Part shown: in pieces, positions 23,240 to 34,382 of the stretch
Position numbering within the stretch: position 1 is the stretch's first letter
Layout: each line of letters opens with the position of its first letter
From: Notamacropus eugenii
Taxonomy: Eukaryota; Chordata; Mammalia; Diprotodontia; Macropodidae
NCBI RefSeq assembly: GCF_028372415.1
Contig: NC_092874.1
Coordinates: forward strand, 114,596,744 to 114,660,743
Direction: 5' to 3'
Length of the DNA: 64,000 nt
Notes under the pieces: model-generated
Seen by the model: only the letters and a program-made list of their open reading frames with translations
Databases searched by the model: none
Told to the model about the DNA's origin: nothing
Translations under genes and position numbers: made by a program

Positions 23240-23765
23240 ACTCTTTAGAACCAAATCTAACCATGTCATTCCCCTATTCAAAAATCTTTTGCCTCTAAGA
23301 TAAAACACAAACTTTCCTCCTTGGTTCTTAAACTCCTTTGCAATCTGGCTCCAACCTATCTTTCCAGACAGATTTCACATTATTCTTCCTCATGCACTCA
23401 TACACTCCAACCAATCTGCCCTATTTTAGACAGAACTTTCCATTTCCTACCTCTATGATTTTGCATAGGCTGTTCCCTCTACCTTTCCTCCTTATCTCTG
23501 CCTCTTGGAATCCTTAGGTCCCTTATGATTTACAAGTGCCACCTCTTACTTACATAAAGCTTTTCCTGATCTACCTTTCCCCTAGATTTTTAGTGAACTC
23601 CTCATCCTGACATTACTTTGTATTTAGTTGTCAGTATAAAAATTGTTTCCCTTACTCTCACACCAAAAGTTCAAGGATCATTTCATTTTTGTCTTTGTAT
23701 CTCACTTTGTAACCCCCTCCCACATGTATAAGACAATTAATAAAAGCTTGTTGAATTTAAAGGGG
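23240..23765 (+). mobile_element. L2-type LINE remnant
   Basis: AACCATGTCATTCCCCTATT, CTTTGCAATCTGGCTCCAAC and an end near TTAATAAAAGCTTGTTGAAT. No open frame. Confidence 0.65.
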
Positions 23766-24149
23766 TCAGCCAATCACTTTCTATACTAGGAGTTGGCAGC
23801 CTTTCTGAGGTGGTCAGTCCAAAGTTTACATTTATTCACTTCTTGAGATGAGTGGAGGGACAGCCTTTCCTCATGAGTAGAGAGGATGATGGCCACATCC
23901 CTTCCACTGGGCAGACTGTCCAAAGAGAAAGGAAGACACAGGCCAAGGGCTACGTCCCATGAAAAATCAATTCTCAGGTCCACTTTGACACCTGTGGCTG
24001 ATGCCTAATCAGTGTTGTCCCCAAGTCTTCTGTCTTCCCAGCACTTCCTCTATCATAGCAAAAACTCACACTAAGAGAAAACTTGCTTACAAAGTTCTTG
24101 CAGCACAAGTACTATTAATTCAGGGGTATGTTAGAGCCTGCTCATACCC

Positions 24150-24350
24150 AGATGAATGTTAAATTTCCAGTGTAAGCATTTACCTCTCAAGAATTGGCAA
24201 AAAGCTACAAACCAGAGGTTGATTTATTGTTTTATTGACTTAAAAAAGGGATGAAATTGTTAATAATTCAGATTAAACTTAAAAGTGTGTTGTGAGCACA
24301 TATCAGAGATCCAGGTGTTAAACATTTAGCAACACACCTCTAATTATCAT
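24150..24350. repeat. Dispersed repeat shared with 37230-37690
   Basis: Shares GTTAA-TTTCCAGTGTAAGCA, AATTGGCAA-A-CTACAAA, and TGTTTTATTGACTTAAAAAA with the 37-kb segment. Family not recognised. MIR copies (minus) lie at 24355-24482 and 24690-24825. Confidence 0.6.
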
Positions 24351-24992
24351 ACTTAGTTTACAGGAAGGAAGGAGAAGCTTAAAGAGGTTGGGACTTACCC
24401 AGAGTTAAGAAATGCTAGAGTTAGAACTAAAATCCAGAGCTTCTAACTCCCAATCTGATTGCTTCTCCATTATACTACAGTGCCCTGGTGTGTTGACACA
24501 CAGATCAAATGCTTTTACGGTTAATTAACTGCAAGGGATTGTGTCAGTTATTTAGTTGGATTAAAATTTTGTTATATTGAATTTTTCCTAAAATGAGTAA
24601 GTAATCTGCTGACCAGTGCTTGTTGAGATTTTCAGGTTACTGAACAGTCTACAAAGCTGATAATATGCCTAGGAAATAGGAAGGGCAAATAATACTATGT
24701 CTGTTTTGCAGATGAGGAAACTGAGTCAGAGAAGTTAGCTAACTGCTAAGGATCACAGCTGAGATAAACCCATGGAGGTTGACTCCAAGTGACTCCAAGC
24801 CCACTAGACCACAGCTTGTCTCCCTGCTAGACAGAGTGGTTGTTGTAATGGTATTTGATCTACATGGCCAGATTCAGTGTAGACTGCAACTGTAATAACC
24901 ACAAAAGGATGTAATAGCCAAGAGAAATGATTAAGGGACAAATGAACCTGAAAGAATGAACTGCTCAGTTCACATTAGAGACTCCTATAACT

Positions 24993-25220
24993 ACACAGAA
25001 TGAGACAAAGGTTTTCTCTCCCCCAAACCAATAGTGTTGCCCTTTTGCTTGGGCATAGAGATGGACTTATCTAAAAATTAAGAATATAGGTTAAAATACT
25101 TTTATTTTGTAAATGAAAGTTCTGTATAGACAAGGCATTATGATTTCTTCTTTAAGAAGCAGTTTCCAGCTGCATGTTATGGAGCCCTGCACCTTGTCTT
25201 TCCTGATCCTCCATGATCCA
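24993..25220. repeat. Segment homologous to 16222-16437 (copy B)
   Basis: The same order of shared blocks as copy A, with about 25 extra bases (around AAGCAGTTTCCAGCTGCATG). Direct orientation, about 8.75 kb away. Confidence 0.75.
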
Positions 25221-26589
25221 TGTTCCCCTTGTCTGCCCACCCCATTCAACCTTATCCCCTAAAAGAAAATCCCCACCCTAGTCTGGCCTATTAGCTCCTT
25301 TGCCTCTGTTACTTGCTTATACCTGCCTCTGTTAGACAATAGACTGTTTTTTGCTACATTTCATCTATGATATATTCCATTTAGCCTCTACTTATGGGAT
25401 GTACAAGGGGATGTTAGCCTTCCTTCAGGGCCCACACTACATCCCATCTCTTCCACTGATCTCTCCTTTCGTGAAGGGTGTATTGCATTTAGCACACAAT
25501 TTGGCATGCAGAGTCTCTGATATCTAACCTCTTTCATATATAACCTTTATCCCTCCCTCTCCCCCTCCCCCCAAATAATTCAGTTGTAAACTCCTTCAGG
25601 ACGGAGTCTTTGTTATATTTCTTTAGAGCTATCAACGATACTGTCTCCTTCTATTGGCTTTTCTCAACACAACTCCTCCCCTCACTCCCTCTCTACCCCA
25701 GCCTCCACCATGCAAGGATCACTAAAATGTTTTCGAGTCTCCATCCCCACAGCATAAACCAGACCGGTGGGTACAAGTGGTCTAGGCAGGGACAAGGATT
25801 TGGGAGGAAGAAGAGGGCAGGAGGGTGGGCGTTCCTCTGGAGAAAGGGGAGGAGATGGGGGTGGCGTGTAGAGGCAAAATTAAGTTGGGGTGTTCACAAT
25901 TGCTCAGACAGAGCCCTGATTTCATAATAACGTTTATCCCTGTTCTCCTCTGTGGAGGTTCACTGTAATTCTTCTGCAGCGCTTCCACTTCTTGACTGAC
26001 CCTCTCTAGCCTACTGGCACATCAGCCCATGAGGGAGCTTTTGGTATCCAGGTTAGATGACTTCTCATGCCCCTTGCAGCTCTAAATCTCTGATCTTAGG
26101 TATTCTCTTTCAAAATAAAAAAACCTTAAACATTGTGCCCTGATTGCTTCCCTCCCCTGTCACACAATGGTCCTTTCAGTCACTCCCGTCCCTGCATATT
26201 TCTGCGAGTTCCAAACCCAAGGTGGAAGAGCCAAAATGGAGAATTTGATGACCTGCTTTGGAGTTTCACTGTCCTTCCAAACAGTTGTTCTAAAAATCCT
26301 TCGGCTGAACGTTGAATTCAGCCGTGACCCCTCTGATTCAGCCACCCCTTTCCCTGCTTTCTCAGCTCTTTATCTTGCTGGTTCCGTCCCAGCCAGCCAG
26401 CACGCATGTTCTATCTCTAGCCCTAGAGCCACGTTATCTGTCCACGTCGAGAAACGAGTAGACACAGCAGGGATTCTCTCATGCAGTTGGCCGTCCCTTG
26501 TAGCCAGTTCTCTTCTGTTTTGTGTTTTGGCTTCCCCAGGCACAGACACAGAAATACAGGAAACATCTGTCCCTGACACTTCGGAGAGT
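25221..26589. other. Unassigned stretch left of the CpG island
   Basis: Pyrimidine-rich sequence at 25221-25640 includes weak L2-like text. The plus-strand frames at 25610-25927 and 26167-26688 have no recognisable domain and look like chance frames. GC content rises from about 26.4 kb toward the CpG island. Confidence 0.4.
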
Positions 26590-27140
26590 CCCACCTGCGC
26601 CCACCTGAAGCTTAACAAACGTGCGGAGCGCTGGACGCGCCCCTGGGCAGTGCATGCACAGTGCGTCCGTGCGCGAATGCCTTCCTAGAGACCAGCGCGG
26701 GCTGTCTGCGGCAGACGGCGGCACCCACACGCAGACGGGCAGGGGTGCCCGCCCCAGCACTCAAGCTGGCACTGCCCGACACCAAGACGCTGCTTCTCAG
26801 ACACGCAAGGAGACCTACGCCCTCACCTACACAGGCCTGGGGGGCCCAGCCGACAGCCCCCTAAAGTGCAGCCCTCCCTCGCCGCCTCCCCGGCCCAGCC
26901 GCCCGGCCACCCCACACACCGGCAAACCCAGCCTGGGCAGCTGGAATCCAGCTGCTTCCGCCCGCGACCCTGGGCAGAAAATGCGGCTCCCGGACCCATG
27001 ACAGCTGACCAATCCCGGCCGGTCCGTGGACTTGCACACAGCCAATAAGAACGCGCAGCTGCCGGGCCAATGGGAGCGCGGCGGGACTGGTACAATGTAG
27101 CAAGTTCCCGAGGCGCGGGGAGAAAAAGACGAGGGGGGAA
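26590..27140. promoter_or_regulatory. CpG-rich candidate promoter with three CCAAT boxes
   Basis: This is a local GC- and CpG-rich block in otherwise AT-rich DNA. CCAAT pentamers on the plus strand lie at 27009-27013, 27042-27046 and 27067-27071, spaced 33 and 25 bp, with GC-rich sequence between them and no clear TATA box. Clustered CCAAT boxes about 25-35 bp apart are typical NF-Y-driven TATA-less promoters. It lies 6.1 kb upstream of the first recognised STRA8 exon, so a STRA8 promoter is the simplest reading. A divergent non-coding transcript is also possible. A nuclear-receptor-type half-site TGACCTTG follows at about 27189. No open frame here resembles a known protein. Confidence 0.55.
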
Positions 27141-27228
27141 CTGAAGGAGACTTGGAGAATTTCAGGGGAACGACCTTGTTTGAGCTCCTGACCTTGCCTG
27201 TTGTCTGTGAGTATGTGTGAGTGGGTGA

Positions 27229-27283
27229 GATAGATAGACAGACAGACAGGTAGGTAGATAGATAGATAGACAGAGAGATAGAT

Positions 27284-27321
<38 letters not shown>

Positions 27322-27528
27322 GATAGATAGATAGATGATCGATAGATAGATGATGGATAGATAGATGATAGATAGATAGATGATGGATAGATAGATAGAT
27401 AGATGGATAGAGATGATAGAGATTGATAGATGATAGGTACAGATAGATAGTAAGGCAGATAGGTAGATGACAGGTAAATGAATAAAGAAATAGATGATAT
27501 AGATTGATGAGTAGGTAGATGATAGATG

Positions 27529-27578
<50 letters not shown>

Positions 27579-27785
27579 AAGATAGATAGATAGACAGATG
27601 GATAGAGATGATAGATAGATGATGGATAGAGATGAGAGAGATTGATAGATGATAGGTACAGATAGATAGGAAGGCAGATAGGTAGATGATAGGTAAATGA
27701 ATAAAGAAATAGATGATATAGATTGATGAGTAGGTAGATGGTAGATGGATAGAGAGATAGATGATAGATACAGATAGATCGATAA
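27229..27785. repeat. GATA/GATG/GACA microsatellite with a higher-order 219-bp repeat
   Basis: About 560 bp of tetranucleotide units. A block starting GATTGATAGATGATAGGTAC at 27421 recurs at 27640 with the same interruptions (AAGGCAGATAGGTAGATGA, GAATAAAGAAATAGATGATA), so the array was partly copied in a 219-bp unit. The minus strand gives a false frame of Ile/Tyr/Leu/Ser repeats. Confidence 0.95.
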
Positions 27786-28850
27786 ATGCTAAATAGAGGA
27801 TGGATATAGACACAAATAATTTATTCACATCTGTAGAGATGAATAATAGCCAGCTTCATCTGTTATGTATGCCACTCATTTAACATTTTTGAGAGATCCA
27901 TAGTATGTCAAGTTCTATAAATATTAAATGAAAAGATGATAAAATATATGTAGGAGAAAAAAGAAGAAAGCTTTGACAAGGGAGATGGGAATGAGTTGAG
28001 ATAAAGGAAGAAATAAAAGAAGAAAAAATACAGAAGTTCTGCTGAGAATGTAAAAATTTTTAAGTATATTATTTAAAGTACATGTTAAAAAAGTGAGAAA
28101 GTGGTGAGATATAGGAGGTAGGTCTGTGGTTGATCATATATGTATGTATCCACAGTATCCAGGAGAGTCTTGAGTTTAAGGAAATACATATAATTGTAAG
28201 GATGCTTTTGTAAAGCTCCATTTTAAGGGATAGCTTTTCTTACATCATAAATTCTGATTTTTATTTGGGCAGATATGGTCCCCACACTTTCAGGGGGTAG
28301 GAACCCATGTAGAAAATTCCCCTTCCCCTCAATTCCTACATACTCCTTGCCTTCTTTGGAGAGTCCTTTGTTTTTTGCCATGGAGTAAACATCTTGGAAT
28401 GTTCTTAGGATCCTTATTATGGGGTATTTGTGTTATACTGAAAAATTGGAGACTCAAAGGGTTCACCCTCGGGGAACAGAGGAGCAAATTATGTTTTTAT
28501 GGAATCATAGAATGTTAGAGTTTAGAGGTAGATCATCTGGTCTAATCTCCTCATTTTAACTTACTTAACAAGAATGTGTATTATGTCAACACAAGGAAGG
28601 ATGTGTGTGAAATGATGGTGTAGGACAAAGTTGGAAGTCAGAATAATCCATATATACTGATTAAAAACATGTAGAAATCTCTGTATGTGTGGAACAAGGT
28701 TTAGAAATGACAGTGGAGATGGATATAAATAGAATTCAGTTTGGAATAGAGGCTTTCTTCATGCAAGATATATGTTCACAATAAATTTATATATAATCAG
28801 AATAATGAGTATGTATCTACAATCTGATTTGTTTGTTTATACTAGATGCC
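27786..28850. other. Unassigned intergenic stretch
   Basis: AT-rich. Only a THER1 scrap at about 28497-28560 is recognised. No convincing frame. Confidence 0.5.
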
Positions 28851-29115
28851 TTTTCTCTAGAGAGTGTCCTCACTTTTCAGTCTAATCCATCCCACTCTAA
28901 CAAATTCATAGAACTCCTTTTATCAAATCATCCCTCTCTGCTCAAGTATTTGCAATGAATGCTTATCACTTATCATAAATGACAAATCTAAACTCCTTAG
29001 CCTAGCAGTCAAGACTGATGTCAACTCTACCCATGACCACATACAGCCCTATCTCCAAACTCTGGGCTTTTCTATGCTTTGTTCTTCTTTCTAGTCTTTC
29101 TTCTTCCTTTTTCTA
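28850..29115 (+). mobile_element. L2-like remnant
   Basis: Sense text CTAAACTCCTTAGCCTAGCA followed by GGGCTTTTCTATGCTTTGTT. Confidence 0.45.
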
Positions 29116-29151
29116 TTCATGAAGTTTATTGAAATGTCTAAATCCTTCTAA

Positions 29152-29357
29152 TGTTCAGTCATTTTTCAGTTGTATCCAACTCTTTGTGACCCTGCTTGGG
29201 GTTTTCTTGGCAGAAATCCTGGAGTGGTTTGTCATTTCCTTCTGTAGCAAAAGGAGGAAACTGACCTGCAGCTTGTAAGTTTCTGACACTGGATTTGAAC
29301 TTAAATCTTCCTGACTCGAGGCCCTCCGATCTATCCACTGTGCCACCTACCTTCCTG
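29152..29357 (-). mobile_element. Marsupial CORE-SINE
   Basis: ACTCTTTGTGACCCTGCTTG and CTATCCACTGTGCCACCTAC. A THER1 scrap (minus) follows at 29370-29460. 29470-30020 holds nothing recognised. Confidence 0.85.
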
Positions 29358-30021
29358 GTTCATTCTTTAAAATAATAGAATTTTGAGAACTGGAAGGAAT
29401 CTCACACCTCCCTTCTCCTGACTTGTTTTACCTGTGGAAACTGAGGTGTCAGAAAAAACAAGTAAACAAAATGTTTTCCTTAGAGCACCCTATTAAAAGC
29501 CTTAGGGGAAAGTTGTTAGGAAAAGGTGAGAAGGGCAGAGGTCAAAGAAAGGTCAGAATCTCCGATGAGAACTAGAACATTAAGGAGACGAAAATCTTCT
29601 GCAGCCTTTATAAAAGCAATCCAGGACATACCTTTGCCAATCTCACTTTTCCTTCAAACTAAATATATATTTTCAAACTCCCAGGGAACATCAATGGGAT
29701 GGAAAAAGACTTGATGGGGCACCAGGAAGTTTGTTTGAATGATTCTGGTGGGAATTGGATGTTCTCCTGTCAACACTTTCTAGCATCTCTGAGAGACAAA
29801 GCCAGATGTCTTCCAAACTAGGTACCCTAAGATGCTTCAAAAGGTGGCACCTCCTTCCTCTTCTCCCCCAAAGTAATATCCCTAGGGGGAGTGGGGCTAT
29901 TCATTTTAGTTCAGCATTGGTGTGTAGGTGGACAGAGGCTTTGGTGAGAGGGAAGGTCTGTTTTAATTGTGAAAGTGTTTGGAAAAAACATCAAGTTTTG
30001 GGAATATGTTTTTGTCAGGTA

Positions 30022-30340
30022 GAATGAAAAATGTATTGGACTGGAGTCACCAGACCTGGGTCTTGTCATGGTGTGACCTTGGGTAAATCATATGCCTACT
30101 CTGGCTCTCAGTTCCCTTATCTGTGAGAGGAAAGAGCTCCTGGCTATCTAAGATTCATGGTACATGAATGGAAAGAATGTTAGTCTTAGAATCCAGAAGA
30201 TCTGGGTTGAAGTCCTAGCTCAGACTCTTAAATGGTGTGATTTTCAGACAAACATTTTTTTGATCCTTAATTTCCTCATGTGTAAAATAAATAATACCCA
30301 GGTTTGTTCTTTAGAAGGAAAGAGCTTTAAAACTTAAAAA
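30022..30340 (+). mobile_element. THER1 followed by MIR
   Basis: THER1 30022-30160 (CTGGAGTCACCAGACCTGGG) and MIR 30167-30340 (AATTTCCTCATGTGTAAAAT). Confidence 0.65.
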
Positions 30341-30460
30341 AAAAACTTTAAACTTTAAAACAAAAAAAACTTTAGAGTTTAAAAACTTAAAAAAAACTTT
30401 TTAAAAACTTAAAACAAAATTTTTTAATAAAACAAAACAAAACAAAACAAAACAAAGCAA
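30330..30460. repeat. A-rich low-complexity tract ending in (AAAAC)n
   Basis: Repeated AAACTTAAA motifs, then AAAAC pentamers at 30427-30456. Confidence 0.9.
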
Positions 30461-30787
30461 CTGACTTGGGTTCCAGAGGCATAGGGGAACTCCTGTAAGG
30501 AAATCCCTTCTAGTAAGGCAGTCACTTACTGTTTATTGGAGCACTAACAGGTTAAGTGATTTGTGCAGAATCACACTGCCAGGATGTTGATTCTGGACCT
30601 GCTCTCCATCCTCTGGATCCCCTAAATGTGATTTATTACTGTTTTGGTTTGGTTCTGAACCACAAAGGTCCACAAGCTGTTTAGTTGTTTCACAAGTACA
30701 GAAATATATTTTATAGTCATCTCAAGTAGCACATTTAAATATCTGAAGTCTGTTTCTGCTTATGCCAACACCTCAATTATTTCTGGA

Positions 30788-30995
30788 AACATAAGATCAC
30801 AGAGACTTCAAGTTGGGAGGGACCTTGGTCATCATCTAGTCCAAGCTCCCTTATTTTACAAATGCAAAAACTGAAACTCAGAGAAAGGATGTGATTTGAT
30901 CAAGGCCCTCAGGTAATAAACAGCAGAGAAGAGATGTGAGTCTCGATGTTCTGATTTAAAATCTAGTGGTCTTCTCACAGTACCACCTAGTTATT
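30788..30995 (-). mobile_element. THER1/MIR3 SINE
   Basis: GGGAGGGACCTTGGTCATCA and CCTTATTTTACAAATGCAAA. 30520-30640 is a further MIR (minus). 31000-31480 is unassigned. Confidence 0.7.
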
Positions 30996-31479
30996 CAGAG
31001 TACAGCTGAAAACCAGGAAGGCCATTAAGTAGCCAAAGTAAAGACTACAAATTCCGTGGACTAAAGTTTACACATATTGCTTGTGGAAGCCCTCACTCAG
31101 AATGTATTCACTTCTATTTTAGACATGCTGTTACTACATCTAGTTATCTGATTATCCAAGACTCAAGAAGTTTAGAAATCTCAAGGTCATAGTAGCAGGG
31201 TTTTTGTAAATCTACATTTTAAAAGTGCAGGTTAGCTCATACTGGAATATAACTGCACTGAAATGAAAAGGAAACAAATGAAAGGCATGAAAAAACATTA
31301 TCAGAGTTAGATTGTTTTATAGTTCATAGAAAAAAGGAAGGCACTTTGAAGTTTGCAGTTTAACAGTTTGGAATGCAAAGTATGGCCAATGAGTAGGCTG
31401 TTGGAAATTCCACAGAAATGGTTATATACTTATTCCACCATAACTTGACAATTCAGTCACTCACCTACAGTATTTCACC

Positions 31480-31579
31480 AGCAAATGTGAGAAAAATGAC
31501 TAAGTTGGGCATACCCTTTGACCTAGTCATCCTACCACTGGCATATACCCCAGGGACGTCAAAGGGAAAAATAAAGGTC

Positions 31580-31661
<82 letters not shown>

Positions 31662-32230
31662 CACAGACACACACACACAGACACACACACACAGACACAC
31701 ACACACTTATATTTCCAAATATTCATAGCAATGGTCTTTATGCCAGCAAAAAGCTGGACACAAAGTAGTTGCTCATATATTGGGAAGTGGACTTTGGTAT
31801 ATGACAGCACTGGATGTAGTAGATAAAATATACATATGGAAAATTCAGAGGAACATAGGAAGGTTTGTATGAATGAACATGGGGGAAAAGGAGCAGAACC
31901 AGATCATTATATGCAATGACTGTAACAGTGCAGATCAAAAGGAAGCCAAAATCTAAATAAATGAAAAAAGCATTGATGATCCTGGAGAGTGTATGATGAA
32001 ACATACCTCCCTCCTCACGGTAGAGATGTAGGACACTATTACGACAGAATTTCAAATGTGTTCTCAGGTGGACTTACTGGTTTTGCTTAATGTTTTTACT
32101 TTTTTGCAGAAGTGGGGTTCAAACTGGAAGTGGGTAAGGAGGGCTTTTTGTCTTTTTTTCCTGAAGTGGTTGTGATATAATTGGGGAAAAGGAAGGGCGT
32201 TAACAAAATGTAGGGATAAAGAGTGAACCT
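31480..32230 (+). mobile_element. Degraded L1 3' segment, split by a CT/CA microsatellite
   Basis: KLGIPFDLVILPLAYTPGTS at 31500-31560 is a decayed L1 ORF2 C-terminus. The downstream part (31980-32230) resembles the L1 3' UTR copies at about 39.4, 49.9 and 6.9 kb (shared ...GGTAGAGATG... and ...TGTTTTG-CTT... segments). A (CT)n(CA)n tract at 31579-31706 interrupts it. Confidence 0.55.
31579..31706. repeat. (CT)n followed by (CA)n microsatellite
   Basis: About 78 bp CT, then interrupted ACAC blocks. Confidence 0.95.
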
Positions 32231-32234
32231 GTGA

Positions 32235-32655
32235 TTTCATTAGTATAAGGAACTCAGTATCAGTATTAGTGTAAGTGCAGGTGAGGCAACTCCTCTATTA
32301 ATGTAGGTCAGCAGTGTCTGCAATTTATAGTCTTAGTTGCCTAGATCAGTGGTGTCAGACTCAAAAAGAAAGGAGGGCCATTAATCAGTACGTTAGGATC
32401 CTGCCAGCAGCATATTGACTTAGTTTTAAAATGTATTTTATTCATGTTTTGTTGTATCGTTATTTATTTTATTAAATGTTCCCCATTTACATTTTAATCT
32501 GGTTGGAGACAGTGAAGAGTGCCTTGTGTTTGACACCTCTGCTTTAGAGCGCTGAGAATTAAAATGACTTGATTACATTGTTCAGGATGTCAGAGGCTAA
32601 ACTTAAACCCAGATCTTCCCGACCTTGAAAGTTATTCACAATTCACTGTTCCACA
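32235..32655. mobile_element. CORE-SINE (minus) split by a small hAT element
   Basis: The SINE sequence breaks at 32347 and resumes at 32534. The insert 32347-32533 starts CAGTGGTGTCAGACTCAAA and ends TTGTGTTTGACACCTCTG, imperfect inverted repeats. The flanking octamers GCCTAGAT and CTTTAGAG fit the hAT 8-bp pattern nnCTAGAn loosely. Confidence 0.65.
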
Positions 32656-33815
32656 CACTCTCTCATCAATAAAAGGAAATTTTTAAAAGAGTAAAGAACA
32701 ATGCTTTAAAAAGCATCATGCCACCAATATCTTTTATGTTGAAAGCTCATTTGCCCAGAAAAACTAATTTTCTCTACTGGAGTTTAATTGGGAGGATGCC
32801 TGTGATTTCTTTAATCAACCAAATAGCCCAAGTGTTATTCTGGGCTTGCAGTATTTTTTTTTTTTTTTGGAGGAGAATTGGGGGAAAGAATGGAAAGGCT
32901 GTGTTTAGGGCCCTGATTGTATTAAACACATTAAAATGAGGTATTAGTTCTCCTAGAATTTTAGGATTTAGAACTGACAGATACCTATAAGATCATGTAG
33001 TCCAGCTGTTTCATTTTACAGAATAGCAAACTCAGTGTTGGTGCAATGAAATACCCTGCTTGAGGCCAGGATTCAAGCCTGAAAATCAGGTCCTCAGATT
33101 CCAGGACAAGACCAGCCTGGGAGAAATTCATACACTTTCTCATGGAGGAAGCACACCCCCAGTAGATTTTAGCTGGAACCTCACAATGACCAGTGCCACA
33201 TAGCATGGCAGGGAATGGTCCCCTTACCTTTCAGCACATCCCAAAGAGGAGGGAGCAGCAGCGAGGAAGGGAGTCACCTACTGGAATCCACTGATTCTTC
33301 TCAGTGTCCACACTGCTCTGCTTATGCGGTTAAAATGGGCAAGGGGGGGTGAGAGTACAGGCACCTCGAGGTCAGCCTCGGAGAGCACTCTAGGGACAGT
33401 GCTCTGCCTTGGGGACTGAAGCTGTGTCCTCACAAATAAAAATGAAATATTTTGACCTCACTTTAGAAAGAAGATTTCTTAAAAGTGATACCAAAGGGTT
33501 TAGAAACTGGGGGAAAGAACAGTTAAACTCCCAACAGAGACAAACCCACAGGTGGGGCAGAAGAAACAGGAAATGTCAGCCCAAGTGGCAGTTAAAACCA
33601 TCTCTTCCTCTGAAGTCTAACAGCATTTGCAGTCTGTATCAACCACTCAGTTTAACCCTTAATCCAAACATAGTCTCCTGCTGTTGGTTATACTGAGCAT
33701 GTATTAATTTTCTGCCCCCAAATAGACTGTGAGCTCCTTAATGTAAGGAACTATTTCTCTTCTCATACAGCATCTAATAAATATAGGTAACTTTTACATG
33801 GTGCCTACTATTACT
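32656..33815. other. Mostly unassigned intergenic stretch
   Basis: A THER1 remnant (minus) at about 32950-33080. Otherwise no recognised element. Short frames here have no familiar motif. Confidence 0.45.
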
Positions 33816-33817
33816 TC

Positions 33818-34120
33818 TGTATCTCTGTCAAGAAAACCCTAAATGGGGCCACACAAAGTCGGATGTGATTGAAACAGCTGAAAAACAACAACTATATGCC
33901 AGGCATTTGCGAAGCTCTTTACCACTATGATCTTATTTGACAGCCCTGGGAGGTAGGTATTACTATTTCCTCCATTTTATAGTTGAGGAAATGGATACAG
34001 AGATTAAGTGACTTGCCCAAGTTCACACATCTAATGAGTCTCTGAGGCTGCATTTGAACTCAGGTCTCCTTAACTCCAGGGCCAGCAACTCTATCCACTG
34101 TGCCCCTTGGCTTCCTCTAT
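33818..34120. mobile_element. CORE-SINE 3' scrap next to a minus-strand MIR
   Basis: 33818-33890 is a plus SINE end (CAAAGTCGGATGTGATTGAA). 33893-34120 is antisense MIR (CCTGGGAGGTAGGTATTACT). Confidence 0.65.
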
Positions 34121-34133
34121 CATGATGCTGAAA

Positions 34134-34382
34134 GTGTTGTTGTTTAGTCATTTTTCAGTCATGTCCAGCTCTTTGTGACTCCATTTGAGATTTTTTTTTG
34201 GCAAAGATACTGGAGTGGTTTGCTATTTCCTTCTCCAGCTCATTTTACAGATGAGGAAACTGAGGCAAAGAGGGTTAAGTGATTCGCCCAGGGTCATACA
34301 CTTACTAGCCAGATTTGAACTCAAGAATATGAATCTCCCTGATTCCAAACCCAATACTCTGGCCACTATATCACCTAGATGT
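34134..34382 (-). mobile_element. Marsupial CORE-SINE
   Basis: TGTTGTTGTTTAGTCATTTT tail and CATTTTACAGATGAGGAAAC core in antisense. THER1 (minus) follows at 34505-34690. 34700-35690 is unassigned. A plus THER1 lies at 35694-35818. Confidence 0.85.

Noticed and set aside
16222-25220. Direct repeats 8.75 kb apart as LTRs of a provirus
   Set aside because: The interior holds a STRA8 coding exon, L2 and host SINEs and no retroviral-type sequence, so the two segments are not LTRs of one element.
26827-27828. 333-aa minus-strand frame, longest in the window
   Set aside because: Most of it is the translation of the GATA microsatellite (Ile/Tyr/Leu/Ser repeats) run into the CpG island.
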